From Arsenicibacter rosenii (GTDB lineage Bacteria; Bacteroidota; Bacteroidia; Cytophagales; Spirosomataceae): a stretch of DNA of 64,000 nucleotides. The notes beneath the pieces were generated by a model. That model saw only the letters and a list, made by a program, of their open reading frames with translations, was not told where the DNA came from and ran no database searches. Positions 8,758-17,114 of this stretch are shown piece after piece. The position numbers and the translations under genes are program-made. Position 1 is the first letter of the stretch. Every line of letters begins with the position of its first letter. The stretch lies in NCBI RefSeq assembly GCF_001870735.1, contig NZ_MORL01000006.1, positions 124,001 to 188,000 on the forward strand, in the 5' to 3' direction.

Positions 8758-8930
8758 TTGTGCTGGAAACAGAGCAGGACTACAACCGGTTTGGCATCAA
8801 ACGGGATCAAACGGGACTCGACAACGCTACTCTGAAAAACGAAGGGGCCGTACCTGAACCCCACGAATGGGCCTTGCTGATTGCCTGCCTGTTGTGTGTA
8901 TTTCTTGTCCGTCGCCTGACCATACCATGA
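8709..8930 (+). pseudogene. C-terminal remnant with XrtN sorting signal (PEPHEW, TM, RR)
   Basis: 73 codons in frame +3 relative to +1 of the N-terminal part. The piece carries SPVSSLIVLETEQDYNRFGI (11-30), the conserved tail that follows the central domain in exosortase-sorted VIT/MSEP-type proteins, then the sorting signal: PEPHEW at 49-54, a hydrophobic helix at 55-67 and Arg68-Arg69. Its ATG at 8709 overlaps the end of the upstream fragment by 49 nt, so translational re-initiation could in principle still make a short peptide. Its stop overlaps the exosortase start (ATGA at 8927-8930), showing that target and enzyme were one operon. Confidence 0.7.
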
Positions 8931-10042
8931 TAACGTTTGATCTGACAACCATCCTCGCCCTGGTGCTGTTCGTTTTGGGGTTACGGACGCACTGGTGGCC
9001 GAGGTTGCTAACGCTTCTGCTCCTGTCGCCTGCCTTGCTGTATGTGCTGACGGTTTTTGGCTTCGACATCCGGTTACAGCTGAGTCATTGGGCCGGTGGA
9101 TTGCTGCAATTAGCCGGGTTTGATGTCCAGGTTACGGGAAACGTCCTGATCCGCGGATCGGGGTCAGGGCATCCTGTCGCCATGTCGGTTGATCCTGCCT
9201 GTGCGGGACTGCACATGACGGGCGTGTCGGTACTGGCAGGCGCATACTGGCTCATGCAGTACGAAACCCGCCTCCGCCGCCGGTTGAACCGCGTCCGGAT
9301 TGGCTTGCTGGCCGCTACCATCTTCGGATTAACGCTGGTAAGCAACCTGCTGCGCATTCTGGTGCTGGTTTTATTGGGTATCGGGCCCGACACATGGCTA
9401 CACGATCTGGTGGGGCTGGTCTGTATTGTTGGGTATACATGGCTGCCCGCGTGGTGGCTGATTTCCCGCGCGGTCCGCCGTTTTGGCCGGGAAGCGCACC
9501 CGGGTCAGACAACGCAACCCGGATGGGCAATTGCCCTGTTGATACTGGGCATAGGGATAAAATGGATTACCGGACTACCGGAAACGGTAGACAGGAAACA
9601 ACTGGAAGCAGTAGCGGGGGAGTGGCGGAGCCAGGGTTTTACCGGCGCCACCTTACCGAATCAGTTCATGAAACTGGAGAAGCCGGGTTATTTAGTGTAT
9701 CTCAAACCCGTATCGAACTGGTGGAGTGCCGAGCATAGTCCGGCGGTTTGCTGGCGGGGGAGCGGCTATGTGTTGCAGCTTATTGAGGAAAGCCATTGGC
9801 GGGGGCGGCCGTGCTACCGGGCTGTCTTACAAAAATCCGATCCCGGCACGCAGCAACCAGGGGGGAGTGCGCTCTATACATACTGGTGGTTTTCCAATGG
9901 CCGTGAGCAAACGATCAGCCAGATCGCTTTCCGCTGGAAAATGCTGTGGGGAGCACCTGATTATGTGCTGGTCAATGTGACTATGGATGGGTCGGGCAGG
10001 CAGATTGCCCTGAATGCCCCGCTTAGCGCAGCCGGCGAATAG
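8927..10042 (+). CDS. xrtN: Exosortase N (XrtN), fused to an EpsI-like C-terminal domain
   Basis: 371 residues from the ATG at 8927, which overlaps the preceding stop by 4 nt; an upstream in-frame ATG is rejected because it lies within the sorting-signal reading frame. About eight membrane helices hold the exosortase triad: Cys92 in DPACAGLHM, Arg143 in SNLLRI and His159 in WLHDLVGL. Exosortases cleave C-terminal PEP-type signals during export. The last 150 residues are soluble and EpsI-like, with HSPAVCWRGSGY at 270-281. The enzyme itself looks intact although its co-operonic target is broken, so it either has another substrate or is on the way to loss. Its 3' end overlaps the convergent gene by 20 nt. 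Confidence 0.88.
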   Translation: MITFDLTTILALVLFVLGLRTHWWPRLLTLLLLSPALLYVLTVFGFDIRLQLSHWAGGLLQLAGFDVQVTGNVLIRGSGSGHPVAMSVDPACAGLHMTGVSVLAGAYWLMQYETRLRRRLNRVRIGLLAATIFGLTLVSNLLRILVLVLLGIGPDTWLHDLVGLVCIVGYTWLPAWWLISRAVRRFGREAHPGQTTQPGWAIALLILGIGIKWITGLPETVDRKQLEAVAGEWRSQGFTGATLPNQFMKLEKPGYLVYLKPVSNWWSAEHSPAVCWRGSGYVLQLIEESHWRGRPCYRAVLQKSDPGTQQPGGSALYTYWWFSNGREQTISQIAFRWKMLWGAPDYVLVNVTMDGSGRQIALNAPLSAAGE

Positions 10043-10733
10043 TAATCGGTACGCAGACCGAAGTCTGGCATTGGCAACTGGTTGCGGGTAAAGCCGCTGT
10101 TACGTCAGTAAAACACCCCCGCTCATTGAACACACGGACGGTATAGGCCTGCGTAGCCGCCGGATTCGGCTGGTTGCGGTTAATGATTCCGTCGGCAGGA
10201 ATAACGGGCAGCGTGCCGGGCGCATCGGCACTGCCGGTATAGGTCGCCCCCTGCGAGAAATCATACCGGTCGGTGGCACTGAAACTGGCCAGCACCAGCT
10301 GGCCGTCCTGATTGGCAGCTCCACCGGCACACGTAGCAGCGATGGTCCGGAAGGTAGGCTCTGGGCTGATGCCCGGATCGATGCTGACACTTAACGTCTG
10401 GCTGGTATTTACCGCATCGGTAACCGTAACACTGTAGGTGCCTGCGGCCAGTGTGGTGCGGTTCTGTGTGGTAATCCCATCGCTCCAGTTGTATTGATAC
10501 GGTTCATAGCCCCCCAGAATGTATAACGAAATGGCCCCTGTGGAGTCATTTTTACACCGGATGTTTTGAGACGAATATAAAATCTCAAACTGCTCGGCAG
10601 GTAACAAAAATAAGGAGTCATTGTTGGTCTGGCCTCCTGCCGGCTCCGTCTGAGCCAGTAACGTAATTGGAAAAAACCAATATACCAGAAGACAAAAATA
10701 CCTTTCGGGTACTTTTGTTTTAAACAATGTCAT
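10023..10733 (-). CDS. Secreted SprB-repeat protein
   Basis: 236 residues. A signal peptide (hydrophobic core LLVYWFFPITLLAQ, cleavage near residue 28) is followed by one SprB repeat of about 60 residues: CKNDSTGAISLYILGGYEPYQYNWSDG, then GTYSVTVTDA. Such repeats are found in gliding-motility adhesins and other T9SS-era surface proteins of Bacteroidota. A second, looser beta domain with Cys residues follows and the protein ends CQCQTSVCVPITIRRLR. It lacks a recognisable T9SS C-terminal domain and may be a short relative of larger surface proteins. It converges on xrtN and overlaps its end by 20 nt. Confidence 0.8.
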   Translation of the reverse strand: MTLFKTKVPERYFCLLVYWFFPITLLAQTEPAGGQTNNDSLFLLPAEQFEILYSSQNIRCKNDSTGAISLYILGGYEPYQYNWSDGITTQNRTTLAAGTYSVTVTDAVNTSQTLSVSIDPGISPEPTFRTIAATCAGGAANQDGQLVLASFSATDRYDFSQGATYTGSADAPGTLPVIPADGIINRNQPNPAATQAYTVRVFNERGCFTDVTAALPATSCQCQTSVCVPITIRRLR

Positions 10734-11108
10734 TTTAATTTTTATGGGTTAGATAAAACACACAACACATACCTGACAGCCGCTAACTTGTTTTAAATCG
10801 TTGAGCTGATAGATAACACTGACCAAAATCTGTGCTATAGTACTGAGGTTTTATTAAGTTTCTTAAAATCAATTACTTGCATTAATGAAATTGTCAACAT
10901 TTTTTCCAGAAAATAGAATAAAGTCTCAGTGAGAAAGTTAATAATTGGAAAAAATTAAATTGACTTTGTCTATATAGAGACGTCATAAGTGCATAACGGT
11001 CACCTTTTTGTGATATAATAAATCAAGTAGTAACCTAAACGGATAGAGAAGCAGGGGAACTAACAGCTGACCCGGCAACTTATAGGAATACGCGAAGAAA
11101 CTCAGTTT
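10734..11108 (+). other. AT-rich divergent intergenic region
   Basis: 375 nt between divergently transcribed genes, noticeably richer in A/T than the surroundings. No open frame with a credible start is present. It should hold promoters for both the SprB-repeat protein and pabB, but I cannot pick a convincing TTTG / TAnnTTTG pair on either strand. Confidence 0.6.
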
Positions 11109-12107
11109 ATGACATTGCTTGATCAGGCCATAGCGCAGATGAACGAGTATGGGAGCCGACGGGAACCCTTCTTTTTTATGTTTGATTTTGCCTTGGAAAA
11201 ACCGCTGGTTATCCCTGCTGAACGCATACATGAAAATGAGATTTTATTTATGTTCAACGGGCGGGGCAATGCCAGTGATATCGTACCTGAAAACGACGTT
11301 GAGATTAGCTTCCGCCGCTCGCCGGTCCGGTTTGAGCAGTATTCCGAAGCCTTTAAGTATGTAATCTGCCAGATTCGGGCCGGTAATTCGTTTCTGGTCA
11401 ATCTTTCTGCACCGACGGCGATTGCCACAAATGCCTCGCTCGATGCATTGTTCCGGTTGAGTACTGCCCGCTATAAGCTTCGTTTCCGGAATGAGTTCGT
11501 TTGCTTTTCGCCCGAAATTTTTGTGCAGATACAGGGCAACCGGATTGCGTCGTTTCCAATGAAAGGCACTATTGACGCATCATTGCCGGATGCGGCCACC
11601 CGCATTCTGGCCGATCCGAAAGAAGCCGCCGAACATGCTACCATCGTCGATCTGATCCGGAATGACATCAGTCAGATCGCTGACAAGGTCTGGGTAGAGC
11701 GCTACCGGTATCTGGAAGAAGTAAAGACGCAGCGCGGCAGCCTGTTGCAGGTCAGTTCAGAAATTGCCGGTCTGTTGCCCGGAAACTGGCCCGATCGGCT
11801 CGGAGATCTGTTTCTGAAACTATTGCCTGCCGGTTCAATCAGTGGCGCGCCTAAACCGAAAACACTGGAAATTATCCGGACGGCTGAGTGGTATGATCGT
11901 GGTTATTACACCGGTGTGGCTGGTTATTTCGATGGCCGGAACCTGGACAGCGGCGTACTGATCCGGTTTATTGAGCAGCAGGAAAACGGGCTGGTGTTTA
12001 AAAGCGGAGGGGGGATTACCGCCCAAAGTGACGTATACGCCGAGTACCAGGAACTGATTGATAAGGTTTATCTGCCGATTCCGCACCGCGAATCGGTAAC
12101 CACATAA
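11109..12107 (+). CDS. pabB: Aminodeoxychorismate synthase component I (PabB)
   Basis: 332 residues, the short chorismate-binding form of PabB. It converts chorismate with ammonia to 4-amino-4-deoxychorismate for folate synthesis. The chorismate-binding fold is recognisable: PMKGTI at 150-155 (Lys152 is the residue typical of PabB versus anthranilate synthase), RNDI at 184-187, GSISGAPK at 242-249 and GGGIT at 300-304. The usual N-terminal domain of longer enzymes is reduced. No glutamine amidotransferase (PabA) is adjacent, nor is a lyase (PabC) visible nearby. Confidence 0.9.
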   Translation: MTLLDQAIAQMNEYGSRREPFFFMFDFALEKPLVIPAERIHENEILFMFNGRGNASDIVPENDVEISFRRSPVRFEQYSEAFKYVICQIRAGNSFLVNLSAPTAIATNASLDALFRLSTARYKLRFRNEFVCFSPEIFVQIQGNRIASFPMKGTIDASLPDAATRILADPKEAAEHATIVDLIRNDISQIADKVWVERYRYLEEVKTQRGSLLQVSSEIAGLLPGNWPDRLGDLFLKLLPAGSISGAPKPKTLEIIRTAEWYDRGYYTGVAGYFDGRNLDSGVLIRFIEQQENGLVFKSGGGITAQSDVYAEYQELIDKVYLPIPHRESVTT

Positions 12108-12200
12108 AAAAACGCACCGGTATCGAATGAGCCTTCTGCTGGCTATCCGCACCGATGCGTCTATTTGTCGATCCGTCGGTTGCCCGACAGACCGGCACTA

Positions 12201-12359
12201 TTAATCGTCTCCGCCGATTGACAGGCTTGTGCCGATGGCAGCGAAGTCAAAAATTTCAGTCACATTGGCCAGGTTCAGGAAGCTACCGCCTTGTGTTTCG
12301 ATCATTTCCTGATTGTTCATTTCCTGTACTTCGAGTTGATCCGGATTCAGCGTTTTCAT
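12201..12359 (-). CDS. Small peptide with double-glycine leader (bacteriocin/RiPP-like)
   Basis: 52 codons on the minus strand from an ATG at 12359 to a TAA at 12201. The first 25 residues are polar and acidic with the pattern L-E-V-Q-E-M-N-N-Q-E-M-I-E-T-Q-G-G, which is the form of double-glycine leaders cleaved by peptidase-containing ABC transporters (ELxxxE...GG). The 27-residue core is hydrophobic and acidic, without Cys, and ends GGDD. It sits in the 439-nt gap between pabB and the PAS kinase; the remaining sequence of that gap shows nothing else coding. No peptidase-ABC exporter or modifying enzyme is in this window, so export would rely on genes elsewhere. Confidence 0.65.
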   Translation of the reverse strand: MKTLNPDQLEVQEMNNQEMIETQGGSFLNLANVTEIFDFAAIGTSLSIGGDD

Positions 12360-12546
12360 AACAATAAAATGGTTGAGTTATTTGCCTGCTCGATACGCTT
12401 TTCGGCTTCCGCGCCCCATCCGTGAGCGCAATTTCCGAAGGAGCGCTTTCTGCCGTTTGGTTGATACAAAGTTGGCAGGAAAAAGCGTACGTCCTGATAA
12501 CCACCTGTTATGGCTTTATAGCAATGCGTTATAAAAATATAACCGC

Positions 12547-14100
12547 TTACTTTACCGGTGTCTGCGGCAGATATAACGTAAAGGTTGCGCCCTCGCCGGG
12601 TTTTCCGCTGGCAGTGATCACCGCATTATGGTTATCCGCTACTTTCTTCACGATAGCCAGGCCAATACCCGTGCCGGCATACTGGCTTTTGCCGTGCAGC
12701 CGCTGAAAAAGCTCAAAAATGCGGTCGCCGTATTTTTCGTCGAAACCAATCCCGTTATCTTCAATAGTGATGGCGTAATAAACCTGATCGCGTTGCAATT
12801 CCGGCATCTGCGTGAGCTGATCGCTGGTGAGCAGGCGGCAGGTGATCGTAATATGCGGAGGAACCGGCTGGCCTTCCCGGGTTTCGCGGGTAAATTTCAG
12901 GGCATTCGAGAGCAGGTTATGAAAAAGTTGCTGCCACTGTAAAGGCTCCCCTTGAATGACGGGTAACCGATCAACGTGGATATCCGCCTGTTTTTCGGAA
13001 ATAATGGACTCAAAGTCGCTCAGGACATCTTTTAGTAAACCGGAGAGGTCGATGGGTTTAGCCGTTTCCCGTTTCGTTGTCAGGCGGGAGTACGCCAGGA
13101 GGTCGCGGATAAAGACCTGCATCCGGCCCGCCGCTCCCTGCATCCGCCGGAGCAGGTCCTGTGCCTGGTTGTTGAGCTGGTCACCATATTGCGAAACCAG
13201 TAAATCCCCGAACGACTGTATTTTGCGGAGTGGCTCCTGTAAATCGTGCGAGGCCGTGTAGGCAAACTGCTGCAGGTTTTCGTTTGATTTCATCAGTTGC
13301 TTGAGCAGATACGCCTGCTGATCCTGCACCTGTTTGAAATCGTCGATATTCAGAAGCCACGCCAGGAGGCCGTCGCCGAGTTTAGATACCGAAATATCGA
13401 AAAAGTGATTGTGAAATTCGTATTCCAGATCGAAGGTAGTATCGTTCTCAACCACGTTGATGAGTCTGTCAAAAATGGGGGTGAGCTGAAGGGCCGGGTT
13501 GATTTCAAGCAGGGTATAGACCCGGTCTGTTAACGACTCTGCTTCGGTTTGATTAACGGCGGCTCTGTTCCAGAAAACGGGTTTGAAATCAATGATCCGG
13601 TGTTCTTCGTTTCTGACGGCTTCGTAGATAACCAACCCGTTGCGGGCAGAATGAAACACGCTGTTAAGCATTGCTTTCTGTGTTTCCAGCTCATGTAAAA
13701 TCGCTTTGGTTGCCGTTACGTCGGTCGTGGTCTGAACAATATAAGGGCCCTGTTTCGTGAGCCGGACATCGTAATGGTTTTTCCGGGTTGGATCAAAAAA
13801 CTCAAAATGGGCAGATGGTTTGCGGTTACTGGCCAGCTCGGTGAGGAAGGTAAACAGGGGGCCGTTACGGTCGACCAGCGGCATAGACAGCAAGCGTTGC
13901 CCGACGATATCTTCGGGGGTTAAGTTGATGGTTTGCGCAGCTGCCGGATTGCAGAGTACAATATGAAAATCGTCAACGTCTCCATTTTCCTGCCAAAGGG
14001 TTTGATAAAGTGTAATCCCGGTCGCCGTCCCGTAAATCGCCTGCTGAAAAGGATCTGTCAAGGCTTCGGTTTGGGCTTGAAAGAGGTCATTATTTACCAT
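12547..14100 (-). CDS. Cytoplasmic PAS-domain sensor histidine kinase
   Basis: 517 residues with no signal peptide or membrane segment. Two PAS-like domains (about 15-130 and 145-260) precede a HisKA domain with H-box TASHDLQEPLRK (His285) and a HATPase domain with N-box NLLSNALKFT near 390, DNGIGFDEKY near 450 and GTGIGLAIVKKV near 475. The DLQEPLRKI form of the H-box is typical of phytochrome-like and PAS soluble kinases. It has no adjacent response regulator, so it is an orphan kinase; the PAS ligand is unknown. The small double-glycine peptide gene lies just downstream on the same strand. Confidence 0.9.
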   Translation of the reverse strand: MVNNDLFQAQTEALTDPFQQAIYGTATGITLYQTLWQENGDVDDFHIVLCNPAAAQTINLTPEDIVGQRLLSMPLVDRNGPLFTFLTELASNRKPSAHFEFFDPTRKNHYDVRLTKQGPYIVQTTTDVTATKAILHELETQKAMLNSVFHSARNGLVIYEAVRNEEHRIIDFKPVFWNRAAVNQTEAESLTDRVYTLLEINPALQLTPIFDRLINVVENDTTFDLEYEFHNHFFDISVSKLGDGLLAWLLNIDDFKQVQDQQAYLLKQLMKSNENLQQFAYTASHDLQEPLRKIQSFGDLLVSQYGDQLNNQAQDLLRRMQGAAGRMQVFIRDLLAYSRLTTKRETAKPIDLSGLLKDVLSDFESIISEKQADIHVDRLPVIQGEPLQWQQLFHNLLSNALKFTRETREGQPVPPHITITCRLLTSDQLTQMPELQRDQVYYAITIEDNGIGFDEKYGDRIFELFQRLHGKSQYAGTGIGLAIVKKVADNHNAVITASGKPGEGATFTLYLPQTPVK

Positions 14101-14283
14101 CGAAACTAGTAATCAGTGTACGGCTAATTCATAAAATTAATGGAAGCGCTATCGTTTTTGTACGTGTGCAGCGATAATCTTAGTGAGTGGGAAAATGATT
14201 TTTGTATATAAAAAAACGGTACTAACGGCGTTTAGAGCAGATTTCGTGCAGATTAAGTAAGTTGCGGAAAAAAAACTGACCTT

Positions 14284-16299
14284 ATGATTTTCCGGATCGT
14301 TACGCTTTTAACCTGCTTCTTTCTTACATTAACGGCCTGGGCGCGCGTGTCCAGAGTCGATATTCAGAACCGGTCTCTGGTGCTGAATGGCAAAGCCTTT
14401 GGGGCGGCCGGTGCCTATGAGCGATTGGCCGGCAAGGTCTGGTTTACGGTATCTCCCGATAATCCGCATAACAAAATCATCGCCGATCTGGCCAGGGCTC
14501 CCCGCAACGCGGTCGGCGAGGTCGAATACTCTGCCAATTTTTACATCTTACGTCCGCAGGTGGCTGCCAAAGGCAACGGCACGGCGCTGGTCGAAATTTC
14601 GAACCGTGGCGGTAAAGGAGCACTTTCCTTTTTTAATATGGGTGGCGGTTCCCGGAATCCTGAAACAGAAGACCAGTTCGGCGACGGTTTTCTGATGAAT
14701 CAGGGATTTACAGTGGTCTGGATCGGCTGGCAGTATGACACGCCCGATGCCGACTATGCCCTGAAGCTGATCGCACCCGTTGCCACCGAAGCGGGCCGCA
14801 CCATTACCGGCCTGGCCCGAACCGACATTGTCTTGCCGGCCAAAGCATATCATACCACGCTGGGCCACCGCGGACAGCTGGCTCAGCCGGTTCTTGATCC
14901 CAACAGTCCCGACGCGACGCTGACTGTCCGGTCAACGGTTTTGGGCGAGCGTACCACTATTCCACGGTCGGAGTGGGGGTTTGGGCAGCTGGAAAACGGA
15001 GCGATTAAGCCGGATCCAACCTCGGTGTATCTGAAAAATGGCTTTGAACCGGGGAAAATTTACGAAGTTGTCTGGCCGGTAGCCAATCCGGCGGTGGCGG
15101 GTCTGGGACTGGCGGCTGTCCGCGATTTCGTCTCTTATCTGAAAAACGAAGCCACCTCAGTAGCACCGGTATCGAAGGCGATCGGCTTCGGTATTTCGCA
15201 GTCGGGGCGATACCTGCGCCACTTTATCTATGAGGGCTTCAATGCCGATGAACAGGGCCGGAAAGTGTTCGACGGGGTGAATAACCACGTTGGCGGGGCG
15301 GGTATGGGTACGTTTAATCACCGGTTTGCGGAGCCGTCGCGCGATGGTACGCCGTTTTATTCCTTGTTTTTCCCGGTCGACGTGTTTCCGTTTACCGATG
15401 CTGACCAGACCGATGCAGAAACGGGGCAGACCGACGGCCTTCTGAAACGGGCGACGGCGGAAGGCGTTGTGCCGAAACTGTTCCATACATACACCTCTTA
15501 CGAGTATTACGGGCGGGTGGCGTCCCTGCTCCACACGACGGGCGACGGTACTGCGGATGCTACCTTGCCGGCTGATGTCCGGATCTATTTCTTTGCCGGG
15601 AGCCAGCACTTTCCGACACCGGTATTACCCAATAAAACGTCGTTGCTCCCCAACAATACCGTCACGCATCAGGCAACCCCTAACGACCTGCGGTATGGGA
15701 TGCGGGCGTTGCTGATGGCCATGCAGCGCTGGATAACCGACGGAACCGAGCCACCGGTCAGCCGTTACCCGCGAATTGATAAAGGGTCGCTGGTAGCGGT
15801 TGACGCCGTCCGGTTTCCGGCGATTCCGAACGTGGTGCATCCGAAAACGATCCGTTATACTTACCGCGTTGATTATGGCCCCGACTATGGCGACCGAAAG
15901 ATTATTGCCAACCAGCCGCCGAAGGTTGGCAAAGCCTACGGCGTGAAGGTGCCGCAGGTAGATGCAGACGGCAACGAGCTCGATGGGCTCCGGATGCCGG
16001 AAGGTATGGTGCCGCTGGGGACGTATACCGGCTGGAATCAACGCAACCCGGCCACGGGGTCGCCCGAGCAACTGACGGACTTTTACGGATCCTACTTCCC
16101 GTTTGCGAAAACAAAAGCGGCGAAGGTTGCCGGTGATCCGCGTAAATCCATTGCCGAACGCTATAAAAATGAGGCCGACTATCTGAACAAACTGACTAAA
16201 GCCGCCAATGACCTGGTGAAGGGAGGCTACCTGTTGCCGCAGGACCTGCCGGCCGTCCGCCAGCGGGGCCAGATCTTCTGGAAATGGCATATGGAGTAG
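14284..16299 (+). CDS. Secreted alpha/beta-hydrolase-domain protein (Abhydrolase_10)
   Basis: 671 residues with an N-terminal signal peptide (about 1-20, MIFRIVTLLTCFFLTLTAWA). The sequence matches the large alpha/beta hydrolase domain PF20091: N-terminal RLAGKVWFTV and AVGEVEYSANFYILRP, then the nucleophile elbow GISQSG at 303-308 (Ser305), followed by GRYLRHFIYEGFN and DGVNNHVGG. The substrate is unknown; members are presumed esterases. It is a single-gene unit on the plus strand facing away from the PAS kinase gene, with a 183-nt divergent promoter region. Confidence 0.85.
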   Translation: MIFRIVTLLTCFFLTLTAWARVSRVDIQNRSLVLNGKAFGAAGAYERLAGKVWFTVSPDNPHNKIIADLARAPRNAVGEVEYSANFYILRPQVAAKGNGTALVEISNRGGKGALSFFNMGGGSRNPETEDQFGDGFLMNQGFTVVWIGWQYDTPDADYALKLIAPVATEAGRTITGLARTDIVLPAKAYHTTLGHRGQLAQPVLDPNSPDATLTVRSTVLGERTTIPRSEWGFGQLENGAIKPDPTSVYLKNGFEPGKIYEVVWPVANPAVAGLGLAAVRDFVSYLKNEATSVAPVSKAIGFGISQSGRYLRHFIYEGFNADEQGRKVFDGVNNHVGGAGMGTFNHRFAEPSRDGTPFYSLFFPVDVFPFTDADQTDAETGQTDGLLKRATAEGVVPKLFHTYTSYEYYGRVASLLHTTGDGTADATLPADVRIYFFAGSQHFPTPVLPNKTSLLPNNTVTHQATPNDLRYGMRALLMAMQRWITDGTEPPVSRYPRIDKGSLVAVDAVRFPAIPNVVHPKTIRYTYRVDYGPDYGDRKIIANQPPKVGKAYGVKVPQVDADGNELDGLRMPEGMVPLGTYTGWNQRNPATGSPEQLTDFYGSYFPFAKTKAAKVAGDPRKSIAERYKNEADYLNKLTKAANDLVKGGYLLPQDLPAVRQRGQIFWKWHME

Positions 16300-16398
16300 G
16301 GATGCTGACGGGTGACTATCCCATTGTTTGCCCGTCAGAATAATGGTAAATTAGAACGCTGGTTTGATTTCGGGCGTTATCAGAAGAAAGGAGGGCAT

Positions 16399-16635
16399 AT
16401 GACACGTATTATCACCATTGAAACACAAAACGATCAGGATTTTGATCTGGTAAAGGGGCTTGCCGAACGCATGGGTTTACATACGCAGGTTGGGCTTTCT
16501 GCCATAGATGAAATTGATCAGAAGGCTGCTTTTGAGAAATTCGTTGGCAGCTGGCAGGGTGAAGAAACCGGTGACGAACTGGTTGACATGATTTATAGCG
16601 CCCGGAATGACAAGGGACGGGACATTGAACTATGA
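16399..16635 (+). CDS. Antitoxin of a VapBC-type pair
   Basis: 78 residues. The ATG at 16399 is preceded by AAAGGAGGG (16387-16395), an unusually strong Shine-Dalgarno sequence for this phylum, which decides the start over a possible ATG at 16312. The protein is acidic with an N-terminal beta strand (TRIITIETQNDQD) and a C-terminal toxin-binding-like helix region. This is the form of antitoxins found before Bacteroidota PIN toxins, but the DNA-binding fold is not obvious. Its stop overlaps the toxin start (ATGA, 16632-16635). Confidence 0.8.
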   Translation: MTRIITIETQNDQDFDLVKGLAERMGLHTQVGLSAIDEIDQKAAFEKFVGSWQGEETGDELVDMIYSARNDKGRDIEL

Positions 16636-17045
16636 TCTATTTACTCGATACCAACATCTGCATTCACCTTTTTAAAGGTGACCAGAAATTAGCAGATAAG
16701 GTCAACTCGGTAGGGCTCCACAATTGTTATCTATCTGAAATAACGGTTGTGGAGTTACTATTTGGAGTAGAGAACAGTTCTCTTTCCCGACGTCACGAAA
16801 ATCTCAGCAATGTCAATTGGCTAAGAAGAGCTTTTTCGGATCGTACATTATTGATAGGTACATGCTTCTACGAATACGCCCGACAGAAGACAATCCTTAA
16901 GCGTATGGGCAGGCCGGTCAGCGACTTTGATTTGTTGATCGGTGCAACAGCGATTGCACATGGCCTGACGTTAGTGACCAGGAACACCCGTGATTTCAGC
17001 AACTTGCAGGGAATCGTTTTGGAAAACTGGATTGATACACCCTGA
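16632..17045 (+). CDS. vapC: VapC-type PIN-domain ribonuclease toxin
   Basis: 137 residues, standard VapC length. The PIN-domain acidic residues are in place: Asp6 in LLDTNICIHLF, Glu41 in ITVVELLFG, Asp98/Asp100 in SDFDLLIGA and Asp121 in RNTRDF. Such toxins cleave specific RNAs (usually tRNA or rRNA) and are held inactive by the antitoxin encoded 4 nt upstream by overlap. The gene is more A/T-rich than its neighbours, in keeping with recent acquisition. Confidence 0.92.
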   Translation: MIYLLDTNICIHLFKGDQKLADKVNSVGLHNCYLSEITVVELLFGVENSSLSRRHENLSNVNWLRRAFSDRTLLIGTCFYEYARQKTILKRMGRPVSDFDLLIGATAIAHGLTLVTRNTRDFSNLQGIVLENWIDTP

Positions 17046-17114
17046 CAGGTATCGAACAAACCCGCACGGCCTGCCGTTACCAGTTTGTCAGCTACAAGGC
17101 TGATACACTCCTGT

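Noticed and set aside
10983-11231. 82-codon minus-strand frame overlapping the pabB start
   Set aside because: Mostly antisense to pabB and in the AT-rich promoter region; hydrophobic stretches but no start signal or family.
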